NCBI RefSeq assembly: GCF_028416635.1
Contig: NZ_CP114013.1
Coordinates: forward strand, 2,356,001-2,420,000
Direction of reading: 5' to 3'
DNA length: 64,000 bases
Origin: Baekduia alba
GTDB lineage: Bacteria; Actinomycetota; Thermoleophilia; Solirubrobacterales; Solirubrobacteraceae
Shown one piece after another: positions 25,351-32,314 of this stretch (the first letter of the stretch is position 1; every line of letters begins with the position of its first letter). Both the position numbers and the translations under genes were made by a program. The notes beneath the pieces are model-generated. The model was not told the origin of the DNA, searched no databases, and worked only from the letters and a program-made list of their open reading frames with translations.

Positions 25351-26753
25351 CCCGCCGCGGCCTCGCGCTCGCGCAGCAGCGCGGCGAGGTCGGCGTTGCC
25401 GCCCTGCGCGGCCCAGCCGGACGCCGGGCCGTCGTAGAGCGCGTCGCGCAGGGTCGGGTCGGCGCCCAGCTCCAGCAGCGTCTCGACCACGTCGCGCCGG
25501 CCGGCCTGCGCGGCGATCTGCAGCGCGGTCACGCGCTGGCCGTGCGAGGGGCCGCCGAAGGTCGCCCGCTGGTCGACGTCGGCGCCCAGCGCGACGAGCG
25601 TGCGCACCGCGGCGACGCGCCCCTGCGCCGCGGCCCACGTGAGCGCCGTGCCGCGGTAGACGTCGGCCTCGACCCGCGCGCCGCGCGCCACCAGCAGCTC
25701 GACCGCCTCGACCCGGTCGGCCCGCGCCGCCCACGACAGCGCCTCGTCGACGATCTCCTGCGGGTCGTCGACGGGCGTCCACGCCGGGAACCCGCCGTGC
25801 GGCCGGTAGAAGCCGCGCAGCGCGCCCGCCGCGTCGCTGACGATCCCGTCCTCGCCGACCAGCTCGGCGATCCGGTCCAGGTCGCCCGTCCCCGCCCCGA
25901 CGCGCAGGTTGTCCGGCCAGCGCCCGGCCGCCAGCAGCACCTCGACGACCGCGCGGTGGCCCCAGAACAGCGCGACCACCAGCGGCGTCCCGCCGGCCCC
26001 GCGCGCGCTCACGTCCGCCGGCGCGCCGGCCGCCAGCAGCACCTCGGCCAGGTCCACGCGGTCGGAGTAGGCGGCCTGGTGCAGCGGCGTCCAGCCGTGC
26101 GCGTTGGGATGCGCGACGTCGGCGCCCGCGGCGATCAGCACCTTCAGCGAGCCGACGTCGGAGGCCATGTTGATCAACGCGTTGCCGTTGGTCCCGTTGG
26201 CCCGCGCCAGCTCCGGGAAGCGCTCCAGCAGCTGGCGCAGCGACCCGTCGGCGCCCGCCTCGATCGCCTCGTAGGCGCGCCGGAACGGGTCGCCGTCCTC
26301 GCGCAGCGCCACGACATGGCGCTTGAGCGCCGACCACGTCTCGAACCCGTGCCGGTGCGCGACGATCGCCCGCGCGCCCGCCGGCGTCAGCTCCGCGCGC
26401 TCGGCCTCGAAGCGCATGGTCGCCTCCGGCGTTCCGTCCTGCGCGCTGGCCAGCAGCCCGTCGGCGCGTCCCTCGTAGTAGTCGACGGACTCGTGGAACG
26501 CGTGCTCCAGCCCTTCGCCGTAGAGCGACGCACGCTCGACGTAGGCGCGCATCCGCGGCCAGGACGCGAAGCCGTACTCGCGCGCCAGGACGTGCTGAGC
26601 GCCCGCGAGCTTCAACGGCTTCTTCGGGTCGGCGCGGTGCGCGGCCGCGCGCTCCAGGGCGGCGGCGTCGCCGCGCGCATGGGCGCGGGCGAGCTCCTTG
26701 GCCTGGCGGCGCAGCTGCTCCAGGCTCGGCGCGGCGGGCAGGGACGGGGTCAT
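25347..26753 (-). CDS. Ankyrin-repeat protein
   Basis: A 468-aa cytoplasmic protein. The N-terminal ~75 residues contain LRRQAKELARAHARGD and VLAREYGFASWPRMRAYVER, a start seen in a family of bacterial ankyrin proteins. Repeats follow, for example HGWTPLHQAAYSDRVDLAEV, GTPLVVALFWGHRAVVEVLL, GTALTWAAAQGRVAAVRTLV and VTALQIAAQAGRRDVVETLL. It presumably binds other proteins; no target is evident. GAGGAGGAGG lies 5 nt before the ATG, one of the clearest ribosome binding sites in the window. Confidence 0.88.
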   Translation of the reverse strand: MTPSLPAAPSLEQLRRQAKELARAHARGDAAALERAAAHRADPKKPLKLAGAQHVLAREYGFASWPRMRAYVERASLYGEGLEHAFHESVDYYEGRADGLLASAQDGTPEATMRFEAERAELTPAGARAIVAHRHGFETWSALKRHVVALREDGDPFRRAYEAIEAGADGSLRQLLERFPELARANGTNGNALINMASDVGSLKVLIAAGADVAHPNAHGWTPLHQAAYSDRVDLAEVLLAAGAPADVSARGAGGTPLVVALFWGHRAVVEVLLAAGRWPDNLRVGAGTGDLDRIAELVGEDGIVSDAAGALRGFYRPHGGFPAWTPVDDPQEIVDEALSWAARADRVEAVELLVARGARVEADVYRGTALTWAAAQGRVAAVRTLVALGADVDQRATFGGPSHGQRVTALQIAAQAGRRDVVETLLELGADPTLRDALYDGPASGWAAQGGNADLAALLREREAAAG

Positions 26754-26864
26754 GGCAGCCTCCTCCTCGAAATCGCTCGTGGTCCGCCGGCGCGAGCAGA
26801 GGGAAGGTCGCGGTCCGTTGCAAGTCCTATGACAGGGTGGGCTCGGCCCTTTCCGCGGACGGGA

Positions 26865-26891
26865 CGCGGCCCCGGCCGCGCTCCCAGGGAG
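26865..26891. other. GC-rich hairpins in the rlmN-ankyrin spacer
   Basis: CGCGGCC/GGCCGCG (26865-26871 with 26874-26880) and CTCCC/GGGAG (26881-26885 with 26887-26891) lie in the 201-bp gap after the rlmN stop on the minus strand. They may terminate rlmN. Nothing coding is visible in the gap. Confidence 0.4.
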
Positions 26892-26954
26892 CCTAGCTCT
26901 CGACGCCGGCGGATGCCGCGCTGGCGGCCGGCACCGCGAAGGACGCCGTCGGCG

Positions 26955-27950
26955 TCAGGACGCCTGCGCCAGGGCCTTGGCGGCCAGCTGGCCGCACGCG
27001 GCGTCGATGTCCTGCCCGCGCGTCAGCCGCACGGTCGCGCCGATGCCGTGCTCTTCGAGCGCGGCCTTGAACGCCGCGATCGCCTCGCGCCCCGAGCCGT
27101 CGTAGGTCCCGGTCGGGTTGTAGGGGATCAGGTTGATCTTGTACTTCTTGGGATCGAGCACCTTGGCCAGCTGCACGGCCTGGGCGTAGGAGTCATTGAC
27201 GCCCTTGAGCATCACGTACTCGATGAAGACCATGCGCTTCTTGTTCTTATAGAACTTCTCGCACGCCGCGAGGACCTGCGAGAGCGGGTAGCGGTCGTTG
27301 ACCGGCATGATCTGGGACCGCAGCGCCTCGTCGGCCGCGTGCAGCGACAGCGCCAGCCGGATCGGCATGTCGCTCTCGGCGAGGCGCTCGATGCCCGGCG
27401 CCCAGCCGACCGTCGAGATCGCGGTGCGCCGGTGCGAGATGCCGACGTCGGGCAGCCTGCGGCAGGCGTCGAGCACGTTGTCGAGGTTCATCATCGGCTC
27501 GCCCATGCCCATGAAGACGACGTGGTCGACCGCCTCGATGCGCCGGAAGTGCAGCGCCTGGTCGAGGATCTCGCTCGCGGTCAGGTTGCGGCCGAACTTC
27601 ATCGCGCCGGTCGCGCAGAACGTGCACGTCAGCGGGCAGCCCGACTGCGACGACAGGCACAGCGAGCGCCGCCCGTCGCGGTAGCGCATCAGCACGGCCT
27701 CGACCGGCCGGCCGTCCTTGCGCGTGTTGAACAGCGCCTTGATCGTGCCGTCCTTGGAGTGCGCCTCGTTCGTGACGTCCAGCGTCGAGAACGGCACCCG
27801 CTCGGTCAGCGCGGCCCGGACGTCGGCCGGCACGTTGGTCATCGCGTCGTAGCCCGCGACGCCGCGCGCGGTCCACTCCCACACCTGCTTGGCGCGGAAG
27901 GCGGGCTGGCCGAGGTCGGCGAGGGTGCTGTCGAGGAGCTCGAGGTCCAT
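26955..27950 (-). CDS. rlmN: 23S rRNA (A2503-C2)/tRNA A37 methyltransferase RlmN
   Basis: Radical SAM enzyme that methylates C2 of A2503 in 23S rRNA and A37 of tRNAs. The product is 331 aa. The [4Fe-4S] motif is CPLTCTFCATG near residue 110, with FMGMGEPMMNLDNV, STVGWAPGIERL, ALSLHAADEALRSQIMP and YNPTG following. Helper cysteines are expected in the C-terminal region (ACGQLAAKA). ATG 27950 gives the usual length. It lies 20 nt after the small upstream gene on the same strand and is probably co-transcribed with it. Confidence 0.95.
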   Translation of the reverse strand: MDLELLDSTLADLGQPAFRAKQVWEWTARGVAGYDAMTNVPADVRAALTERVPFSTLDVTNEAHSKDGTIKALFNTRKDGRPVEAVLMRYRDGRRSLCLSSQSGCPLTCTFCATGAMKFGRNLTASEILDQALHFRRIEAVDHVVFMGMGEPMMNLDNVLDACRRLPDVGISHRRTAISTVGWAPGIERLAESDMPIRLALSLHAADEALRSQIMPVNDRYPLSQVLAACEKFYKNKKRMVFIEYVMLKGVNDSYAQAVQLAKVLDPKKYKINLIPYNPTGTYDGSGREAIAAFKAALEEHGIGATVRLTRGQDIDAACGQLAAKALAQAS

Positions 27951-27970
27951 GGGCGTTCGACCGCTACAGG

Positions 27971-28303
27971 CTAGCCCTGCGCGCGCGGCACCTCCGCGAC
28001 CGTCACGACCAGCCCGCCGAACTCCGCCTGGACGAGCACGGAGTCGCCGGTCCCGAGGTCGGTCGTCGCCGCGCCGACGAAGTCGCCTTCCAGCAGCACG
28101 AGCGTCGCGCTGCCGACCGCGAACGCCTCGACGCGGCCCGGCGGCGGGTCGATCAGGACGACCTCGCCGTCGTCGCGCACCAGCAGCGGCCCGGACACGC
28201 TCAGCCCGGTGTTGCCGACCGCCGCGCCCGCGCTCTGCGTCGCCGCCACGACCTGCCGGCCCAGCCGTCCGCGCAGCCACGCGACCAGGCCGTCGAAGTC
28301 CAT
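27971..28303 (-). CDS. Conserved small protein of unknown function
   Basis: A 110-aa protein: an N-terminal amphipathic region (DFDGLVAWLRGRLGRQVVAA), then strand-rich text LLVRDDGEVVLIDPPPGRVEAF, ATLVLLEGDFVGAATTDLGTGDSVLVQAEFGGLVVTVAEV. It may be a small beta-barrel. The family is not recognised. ATG 28303 is preferred because a TACCGG box ends 7 nt upstream; ATG 28309 is an alternative. It is divergent from rluB, with which it shares overlapping promoter boxes, and upstream of rlmN. Confidence 0.65.
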   Translation of the reverse strand: MDFDGLVAWLRGRLGRQVVAATQSAGAAVGNTGLSVSGPLLVRDDGEVVLIDPPPGRVEAFAVGSATLVLLEGDFVGAATTDLGTGDSVLVQAEFGGLVVTVAEVPRAQG

Positions 28304-28310
28304 CGTCATG

Positions 28311-28320
28311 CCGGTAGCCT
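28311..28320. promoter_or_regulatory. Divergent overlapping -10 boxes (rluB and small gene)
   Basis: CCGGTAGCCT holds TAGCCT on the plus strand (28315-28320, 11 nt before the rluB ATG) and TACCGG on the minus strand (28316-28311, 7 nt before ATG 28303). The two boxes share one TA dinucleotide. Confidence 0.5.
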
Positions 28321-28331
28321 CGCATCCCGAC

Positions 28332-29060
28332 ATGCGCCTCGCGAAGTACCTCGCTCACGCCGGCGTCGCCTCCCGCCGCGCCGCGGAGGCGATCATCGCC
28401 GACGGGCGCGTCAGGATCGGCGGCGACGTCGTCACCGACCCCGCCCGCGACGTCGACGGCACCGTGCCCGTCAGCGTCGACGGCAACGCCGTCGCGATCG
28501 GCGACGACAAGACGGTCTGGATCGTCCACAAGCCCCGCGGCGTCGTGTCGACGGCCAAGGACACGCACGACCGGCCCACGGTGGTGGACATGGTCGACGC
28601 GCCCGGCACGCGGCTCTATCCCGTCGGCCGCCTCGACGCCGACACGACCGGGTTGATCCTGCTGACCGACGACGGCGACCTCGCCAACCGCCTCACGCAC
28701 CCGCGCTACGAGGTCCCGAAGGTCTACGTCGCCAGCGTCGGCCGCGGCGGGATCGCGGTGCCCGACCAGGCGCTCCGGCGCCTGCGCGAAGGCGTACAAC
28801 TCGATGACGGGCGCACCGCGCCGGCCGGGGTGCGCCAGCTCAAGCCGGGCGTCCTGGAGATCACGCTGCGCGAGGGCCGCAAGCGGCAGATCAAGCGCAT
28901 GTGCACCGAGGTCGGCCATCCGGTCCACCGGCTCCAGCGCGTCGCGTTCGGGCCCCTGCGCCTCGGCGACCTGCGCGAGGGCAAGGTGCGGCGGCTCACC
29001 CCCGCGGAGGTCCAGCGCCTGCGCGACGCAGCGGCACCACCTGACCGCGCATCGGGCTGA
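28332..29060 (+). CDS. rluB: 23S rRNA pseudouridine synthase, RluB/RsuA family
   Basis: A 242-aa pseudouridine synthase. An N-terminal S4 RNA-binding domain (RLAKYLAHAGVASRRAAEAI, residues 1-45) is followed by the catalytic domain with the nucleophilic Asp in PVGRLDADTTGLILLTDDGD, then RYEVPKVYVA and EGRKRQIKRMCTEVGHPV. Whether the target is 23S or 16S rRNA cannot be told from sequence. Next to scpB-like genes, this is the usual scpA-scpB-rluB neighbourhood broken up by insertions. Its 3' end overlaps the convergent GGDEF gene by 65 bp. Confidence 0.92.
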   Translation: MRLAKYLAHAGVASRRAAEAIIADGRVRIGGDVVTDPARDVDGTVPVSVDGNAVAIGDDKTVWIVHKPRGVVSTAKDTHDRPTVVDMVDAPGTRLYPVGRLDADTTGLILLTDDGDLANRLTHPRYEVPKVYVASVGRGGIAVPDQALRRLREGVQLDDGRTAPAGVRQLKPGVLEITLREGRKRQIKRMCTEVGHPVHRLQRVAFGPLRLGDLREGKVRRLTPAEVQRLRDAAAPPDRASG

Positions 29061-30363
29061 CCACCTGGTCGCGCCCGTGCGCCTTGGCCTGGTTGAGCGC
29101 GAGGTCGGCGGCGACGAGCGCCTCGGCGATCGCCTCGTCGCCGCGGCCGACCATCGCGATCCCGGCCGACGCCGTCGTCCGGACGTCGTGGGCCCAGGTG
29201 CCGACTCGCTGCTCGCGGATCGCCGCGATCGCGCGGTCGATCGCCAGCGTGACGCCGTCGACGTCGGTGTCGGGCAGGACGATCAGGAAGCCCTCGTCGC
29301 CGGCACGGCCGAGGACGTCGGCGTCGCGCACCAGCCCGCGCAGCCGTCCGGCCACCGACATCAGGACCGCGTCGGCCGCCAGCGGCCCGTGCCGGTCGCC
29401 GATCGCCTTGAGGCCGTCGACGTCGATGAGCGCGACGCCCAGCGGCGCGCCGTCCGCGCGGGAGCGGTGCAGCTGCTCGGCGGCGACGAGCGTCGCCGCG
29501 CGCGTCTTGACGCCGGTCAGCGCGTCGGCGGCGCCGGCGCGGTGGTCGGCGACCGTGCCGAGCGCGCCGAGCCGGCTCACGCCGCCGATCAGCAGCGCGA
29601 GCAGCAGAGCGGACGCGACGAGGTCCAGCAGCGACGACGCGTACCAGCCGACGGTCGAGCGCTCGAGCGTCGCCAGCGTCAGCGCGGTCGCCGCCAACAG
29701 GCAGGCCACGACGATCAGCAGGCGGCGCTCGACCGCGCTGCGCCGGCCGCGACGCGCGACGACGACGAGCGCGAGGAGGTCCAGGCCGACGACCAGCGGG
29801 CCGGCGAGCACGCCGAGGTCCGAGAGCCTGCCGTCCTCGACGATCGTCGGCAGGTCCGAGCCCAGGGACACGATCACCCAGGTCAGCAGCGCGGCGGCGC
29901 AAGCCACGGTCGCGAAGGCGAGCGTGAGCGCGCGGGCGCGCCGGGCGGTCGGCCCGGCCAGCCGGCGCCGGACCGTCGCGGGGCCGCCCCACAGCGCCGC
30001 GGCGAGCCCGATCGGCAGCGCGCCGTGCGCGATCGCCCACAGCCACGCCGGCGCCTGGCCGCCGGCGCTCAGGACGCCGGCGTCGGTCAGCGCGCCAGGC
30101 GCGATCAGCAGGTGGACGACCGCCAGCAGCCCCGCGGCGAGGTAGGCGCACGCCAGCCCGAGCAGCTGGGCTGAGCCGCGGCTCAGGAAGTGCGCGGCCA
30201 GGAGCGCGGCGGTCACGAGGTCGCAGACGACGGCCGCCGACAGGCACAGCGGCAGGAACGCGCGGCTCGCGCCGAGGTCGTCGCGCAGGAACGGAAGCAG
30301 CGCGAGGCAGCCGGCGAGCAGGCCGAGCACGAGCACGCGACGAGCGGCGGGGGGCGCCATCAC
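28996..30363 (-). CDS. Membrane protein with degenerate GGDEF domain
   Basis: A 455-aa protein. Residues 1-270 contain about eight hydrophobic segments, resembling a MASE-type sensor region. Residues 275-440 resemble a diguanylate cyclase: DALTGVKTRAATL, GVALIDVDGLKAIGDRHG and the active-site loop. The loop reads GRAGDEGFLIVLPDTD, so the GGDEF signature is changed to AGDEG. Loss of the first Gly and the final Phe (Glu kept) suggests it may not make c-di-GMP and could act as a sensor or GTP-binding domain. GTG 30363 or ATG 30360 may be the start. Confidence 0.85.
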   Translation of the reverse strand: MMAPPAARRVLVLGLLAGCLALLPFLRDDLGASRAFLPLCLSAAVVCDLVTAALLAAHFLSRGSAQLLGLACAYLAAGLLAVVHLLIAPGALTDAGVLSAGGQAPAWLWAIAHGALPIGLAAALWGGPATVRRRLAGPTARRARALTLAFATVACAAALLTWVIVSLGSDLPTIVEDGRLSDLGVLAGPLVVGLDLLALVVVARRGRRSAVERRLLIVVACLLAATALTLATLERSTVGWYASSLLDLVASALLLALLIGGVSRLGALGTVADHRAGAADALTGVKTRAATLVAAEQLHRSRADGAPLGVALIDVDGLKAIGDRHGPLAADAVLMSVAGRLRGLVRDADVLGRAGDEGFLIVLPDTDVDGVTLAIDRAIAAIREQRVGTWAHDVRTTASAGIAMVGRGDEAIAEALVAADLALNQAKAHGRDQVVSPMRGQVVPLRRAGAGPPRG

Positions 30364-30426
30364 CTCGGCAATCGACCGCGGACGGCGCAGGGCGCAGAGC
30401 GCCTGGACGAACGAGCGACCAAAACG

Positions 30427-30450
30427 GGCCGATTGTGTTCCAAATCGGCC
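30427..30450. promoter_or_regulatory. Palindrome upstream of aroH
   Basis: GGCCGATT (30427-30434) and AATCGGCC (30443-30450) form a perfect 8-bp inverted repeat with an 8-nt centre, 34 nt before the aroH start in an AT-richer spacer. The flanks hold a weaker outer match, CCAAA and TTTGG. It is a candidate operator or mRNA hairpin. Confidence 0.5.
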
Positions 30451-30483
30451 TCGCGGTCCAGGTTTGGCATGATCCCGCGCCGA

Positions 30484-30849
30484 ATGCGGCTGTTTGCTCT
30501 ACGCGGCGCCATCACCGTCGATCGGAACACGTCCGAGGCCATCCTCGGCGCGACTGAGTGGCTGATGCGCGAGATCATGAAGCGCAACGACCTCGTGCCG
30601 GAGGACGTCGTCAGCTGCCTGTTCACGCTGACCGAGGACCTCGACGCCGAGTTCCCGGCCGTCGCGGCGCGCCAGCTGGGCTTCGGCCACGTGCCGCTGA
30701 TGTGCGCCCGCGAGGTCCCGGTCCCGGGCTCGCTGCCGCGCGTGATCCGCGTGATGATGCACTACTACGCGGCCGACGAGCACGAGGCCAAGCACGTGTA
30801 CCTGGGCGACGCCCGCAAGCTGCGCCTCGACCTCGAGTCCGCGCAGTAG
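30484..30849 (+). CDS. aroH: Chorismate mutase, AroH type
   Basis: Cytoplasmic monofunctional enzyme converting chorismate to prephenate. The product is 121 aa, typical of trimeric Bacillus-like AroH. It opens RLFALRGAITVDRNTSEAIL with the active-site Arg, then FTLTEDLDAEFPAVAAR, and CAREVPVPGSLPRVIRVMMHYY carrying the Glu, Arg and Tyr that contact substrate. ATG 30484 matches the family start; ATG 30469 would add five residues. It stands 60 nt before the aminotransferase gene and begins the aromatic amino-acid block. Confidence 0.93.
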   Translation: MRLFALRGAITVDRNTSEAILGATEWLMREIMKRNDLVPEDVVSCLFTLTEDLDAEFPAVAARQLGFGHVPLMCAREVPVPGSLPRVIRVMMHYYAADEHEAKHVYLGDARKLRLDLESAQ

Positions 30850-30894
30850 CGACCGCGATCGGGCGCCGGCGCGCCGCGCGAGCGGGGCGGGCCT

Positions 30895-30900
30895 TAACAT
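30895..30900 (+). promoter_or_regulatory. Candidate -10 box (TAACAT) before the aminotransferase gene
   Basis: TAACAT ends 8 nt before ATG 30909 and no Shine-Dalgarno is visible, implying a separate leaderless transcript. Confidence 0.5.
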
Positions 30901-30908
30901 GGGGCGCA

Positions 30909-32009
30909 ATGGCGATCGAGTTCTCCGCGGCCGTCAGCCGCATCCCCGTCTATCCCGCTGCCGAGGCCTACGCGCTGCCCGAGGACGTCGCGCTGCTGGC
31001 GTCCAACGAGTCGCCCGAGCCGCCGCTCGAGCCCGTGATCGCCGCCGTCGCGGCGATCCTGACCGGGGTCAACCGCTATCCGGACCCGACGAACGCCAAG
31101 CTGCGCGGCGCGCTGTCGGACCGCTACGGCGTCCCGGCCTCGCGGATCGCGATCGGCAACGGCTCGTGCGACATCCTGCTCGCCGCCGGCGAGGCGCTGC
31201 TCGAGCCGGGCGCCGAGCTCGTCTACGCGTGGCCGGCGTTCAGCGTCTACCCGCACCTCGCCGCCGCCACGGGCGCGACCGACATCCAGGTGCCGCTCAA
31301 CGACGCCCAGGAGCACGACCTCGACGCGATGGCCGCCGAGATCACCGCCGCCACGCGCCTGGTGATCGTGTGCAACCCCAACAACCCGACGTCGACCGCG
31401 ATCCCGCTGGACGACATCGCGGCGTTCCTGCGGAAGGTCCCCAAGCACGTCTGCGTGATCCTCGACGAGGCCTACTGCGAGTACAACACGCTCGACGACC
31501 CGGACGCCTCGATCGACCTGCTGGCCAAGCACCCCAACCTGGTCCTGCTGCGCACGTTCTCCAAGGTGTACGGGTTGTGCGGGCTGCGCGTGGGCTACGC
31601 GCTCTGCGGCTCCGACGTGTTCGTCACCGCGGTCAACCAGGTCCGCCAGCCGTTCTTCTGCAACGCCGCCGCGCAGGCCGCCGCGGTCGAGTCGCTCAAG
31701 CACGGCGACGCGGTCGCCCAGCGCGTCGAGCGCTCGATCGTCGCGCGCATCGAGATCGAGGACGGCCTCGGCGAGCTCGGCATCCGGGCCGCCGCCTCCC
31801 AGGCGAACTTCGCCTGGTTCGACCTGCCGACGCCCGAGGGTCGCGAGCCCGCGGAGTTTGAGGCCGAGATCGTCGCGGGGTTGAGCGCGCGCGGGATCCT
31901 CGTGCGCGCCGGGACCGCCCTGGGCCGCGTGGGCGCGCTGCGTGTGACGTACGGCACACCGCAGCAGAACCAGCGCTTCCTGGCAGGGCTCGGCGAGCTC
32001 CTGGGCTAG
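30909..32009 (+). CDS. Histidinol-phosphate/aromatic aminotransferase
   Basis: Fold-type I PLP aminotransferase, 366 aa. It has LASNESPEPPLEPV, GNGSCDILL, VCNPNNPTSTAIP, LDEAYCEY and the PLP lysine motif RTFSKVYGLCGLRVGY (Lys near 222). HisC and aromatic aminotransferases share this fold. Its position between chorismate mutase and DAHP synthase/prephenate dehydrogenase argues for transamination of phenylpyruvate, 4-hydroxyphenylpyruvate or prephenate, but histidinol phosphate cannot be excluded. The aromatic leader ORF begins 39 nt after its stop. Confidence 0.88.
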   Translation: MAIEFSAAVSRIPVYPAAEAYALPEDVALLASNESPEPPLEPVIAAVAAILTGVNRYPDPTNAKLRGALSDRYGVPASRIAIGNGSCDILLAAGEALLEPGAELVYAWPAFSVYPHLAAATGATDIQVPLNDAQEHDLDAMAAEITAATRLVIVCNPNNPTSTAIPLDDIAAFLRKVPKHVCVILDEAYCEYNTLDDPDASIDLLAKHPNLVLLRTFSKVYGLCGLRVGYALCGSDVFVTAVNQVRQPFFCNAAAQAAAVESLKHGDAVAQRVERSIVARIEIEDGLGELGIRAAASQANFAWFDLPTPEGREPAEFEAEIVAGLSARGILVRAGTALGRVGALRVTYGTPQQNQRFLAGLGELLG

Positions 32010-32034
32010 CCGGGCGCGCGATCGTCTGCTTCAA

Positions 32035-32040
32035 TACATC
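32035..32040 (+). promoter_or_regulatory. Candidate -10 box (TACATC) before the aromatic leader ORF
   Basis: TACATC ends 7 nt before the leader ATG at 32048, the same spacing as at several leaderless genes in the window. The sixth base is C rather than T and no -35 is visible. Confidence 0.4.
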
Positions 32041-32047
32041 GCGCTTC

Positions 32048-32158
32048 ATGTCCCGCTCGCCCTTCACCACGCGCGCTCCGCACGCCGGCCACACGGCCGT
32101 CGCGGATCTCGCTGCGGGCAGCGGCACGTACACCGCTTGGTATTGGCGATTTAGCTAG
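32048..32158 (+). CDS. Putative leader peptide of the aromatic operon (attenuator)
   Basis: A 36-codon ORF, ATG 32048 to TAG 32156-32158. The first 27 residues are unremarkable; the last nine are YTAWYWRFS, giving five aromatic residues (Tyr, Trp, Tyr, Trp, Phe) in nine codons just before the stop. Several of these use AT-rich codons (TAT, TTT, CGA) that are rare in this window. Leader peptides of amino-acid operons carry clusters of the regulated amino acid in this position, as TrpL does. It lies in the 305-bp gap before DAHP synthase, tyrA and aroA, and is followed by alternative hairpins. Ribosome stalling on Tyr, Trp or Phe codons would couple pathway output to expression. Function is inferred. 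Confidence 0.7.
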   Translation: MSRSPFTTRAPHAGHTAVADLAAGSGTYTAWYWRFS

Positions 32159-32213
32159 GCGCTCGGCCGGCCGTGTTGGCCGTGTCCGCATCGGACCCTC
32201 CGGGTCGAGCGCC
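32158..32213 (+). promoter_or_regulatory. Candidate attenuator: mutually exclusive hairpins after the aromatic leader
   Basis: Four stems can form just after the leader stop. Stem D pairs 32158-32168 with 32203-32213 (11 bp, one G-U). Stem A pairs 32168-32172 with 32178-32182. Stem B pairs GTCCG 32184-32188 with CGGAC 32192-32196. Stem C pairs GACCC 32194-32198 with GGGTC 32202-32206. B and C share 32194-32196, and C and D share 32203-32206, so they exclude one another, as expected of an attenuator. No T-run follows, so termination could be Rho-dependent, or the switch could act on translation. aroF starts 101 nt further on. Confidence 0.55.
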
Positions 32214-32278
32214 GATAGAGCCTCCCTCCGTGCGCGCACTGCTGCGCCACGCCGCAGCTGTCGCCGCAGTCGCCTCCC

Positions 32279-32307
32279 TAGACTTCCACCCCAAGCCCCA
32301 GAAGGAA
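32279..32307 (+). promoter_or_regulatory. Possible second promoter box and ribosome binding site of the DAHP synthase gene
   Basis: TAGACT (32279-32284) lies 30 nt before the ATG, and GAAGGA lies about 9 nt before it. If TAGACT is active, part of the transcription would bypass the leader. Confidence 0.35.
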
Positions 32308-32314
32308 CACCAAG

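Noticed and set aside
32119-32158. The aromatic-rich ORF end as a random frame
   Set aside because: Rejected as a chance event for reporting purposes because aromatic clustering, stop position, hairpins and downstream genes all agree, though conservation has not been tested.
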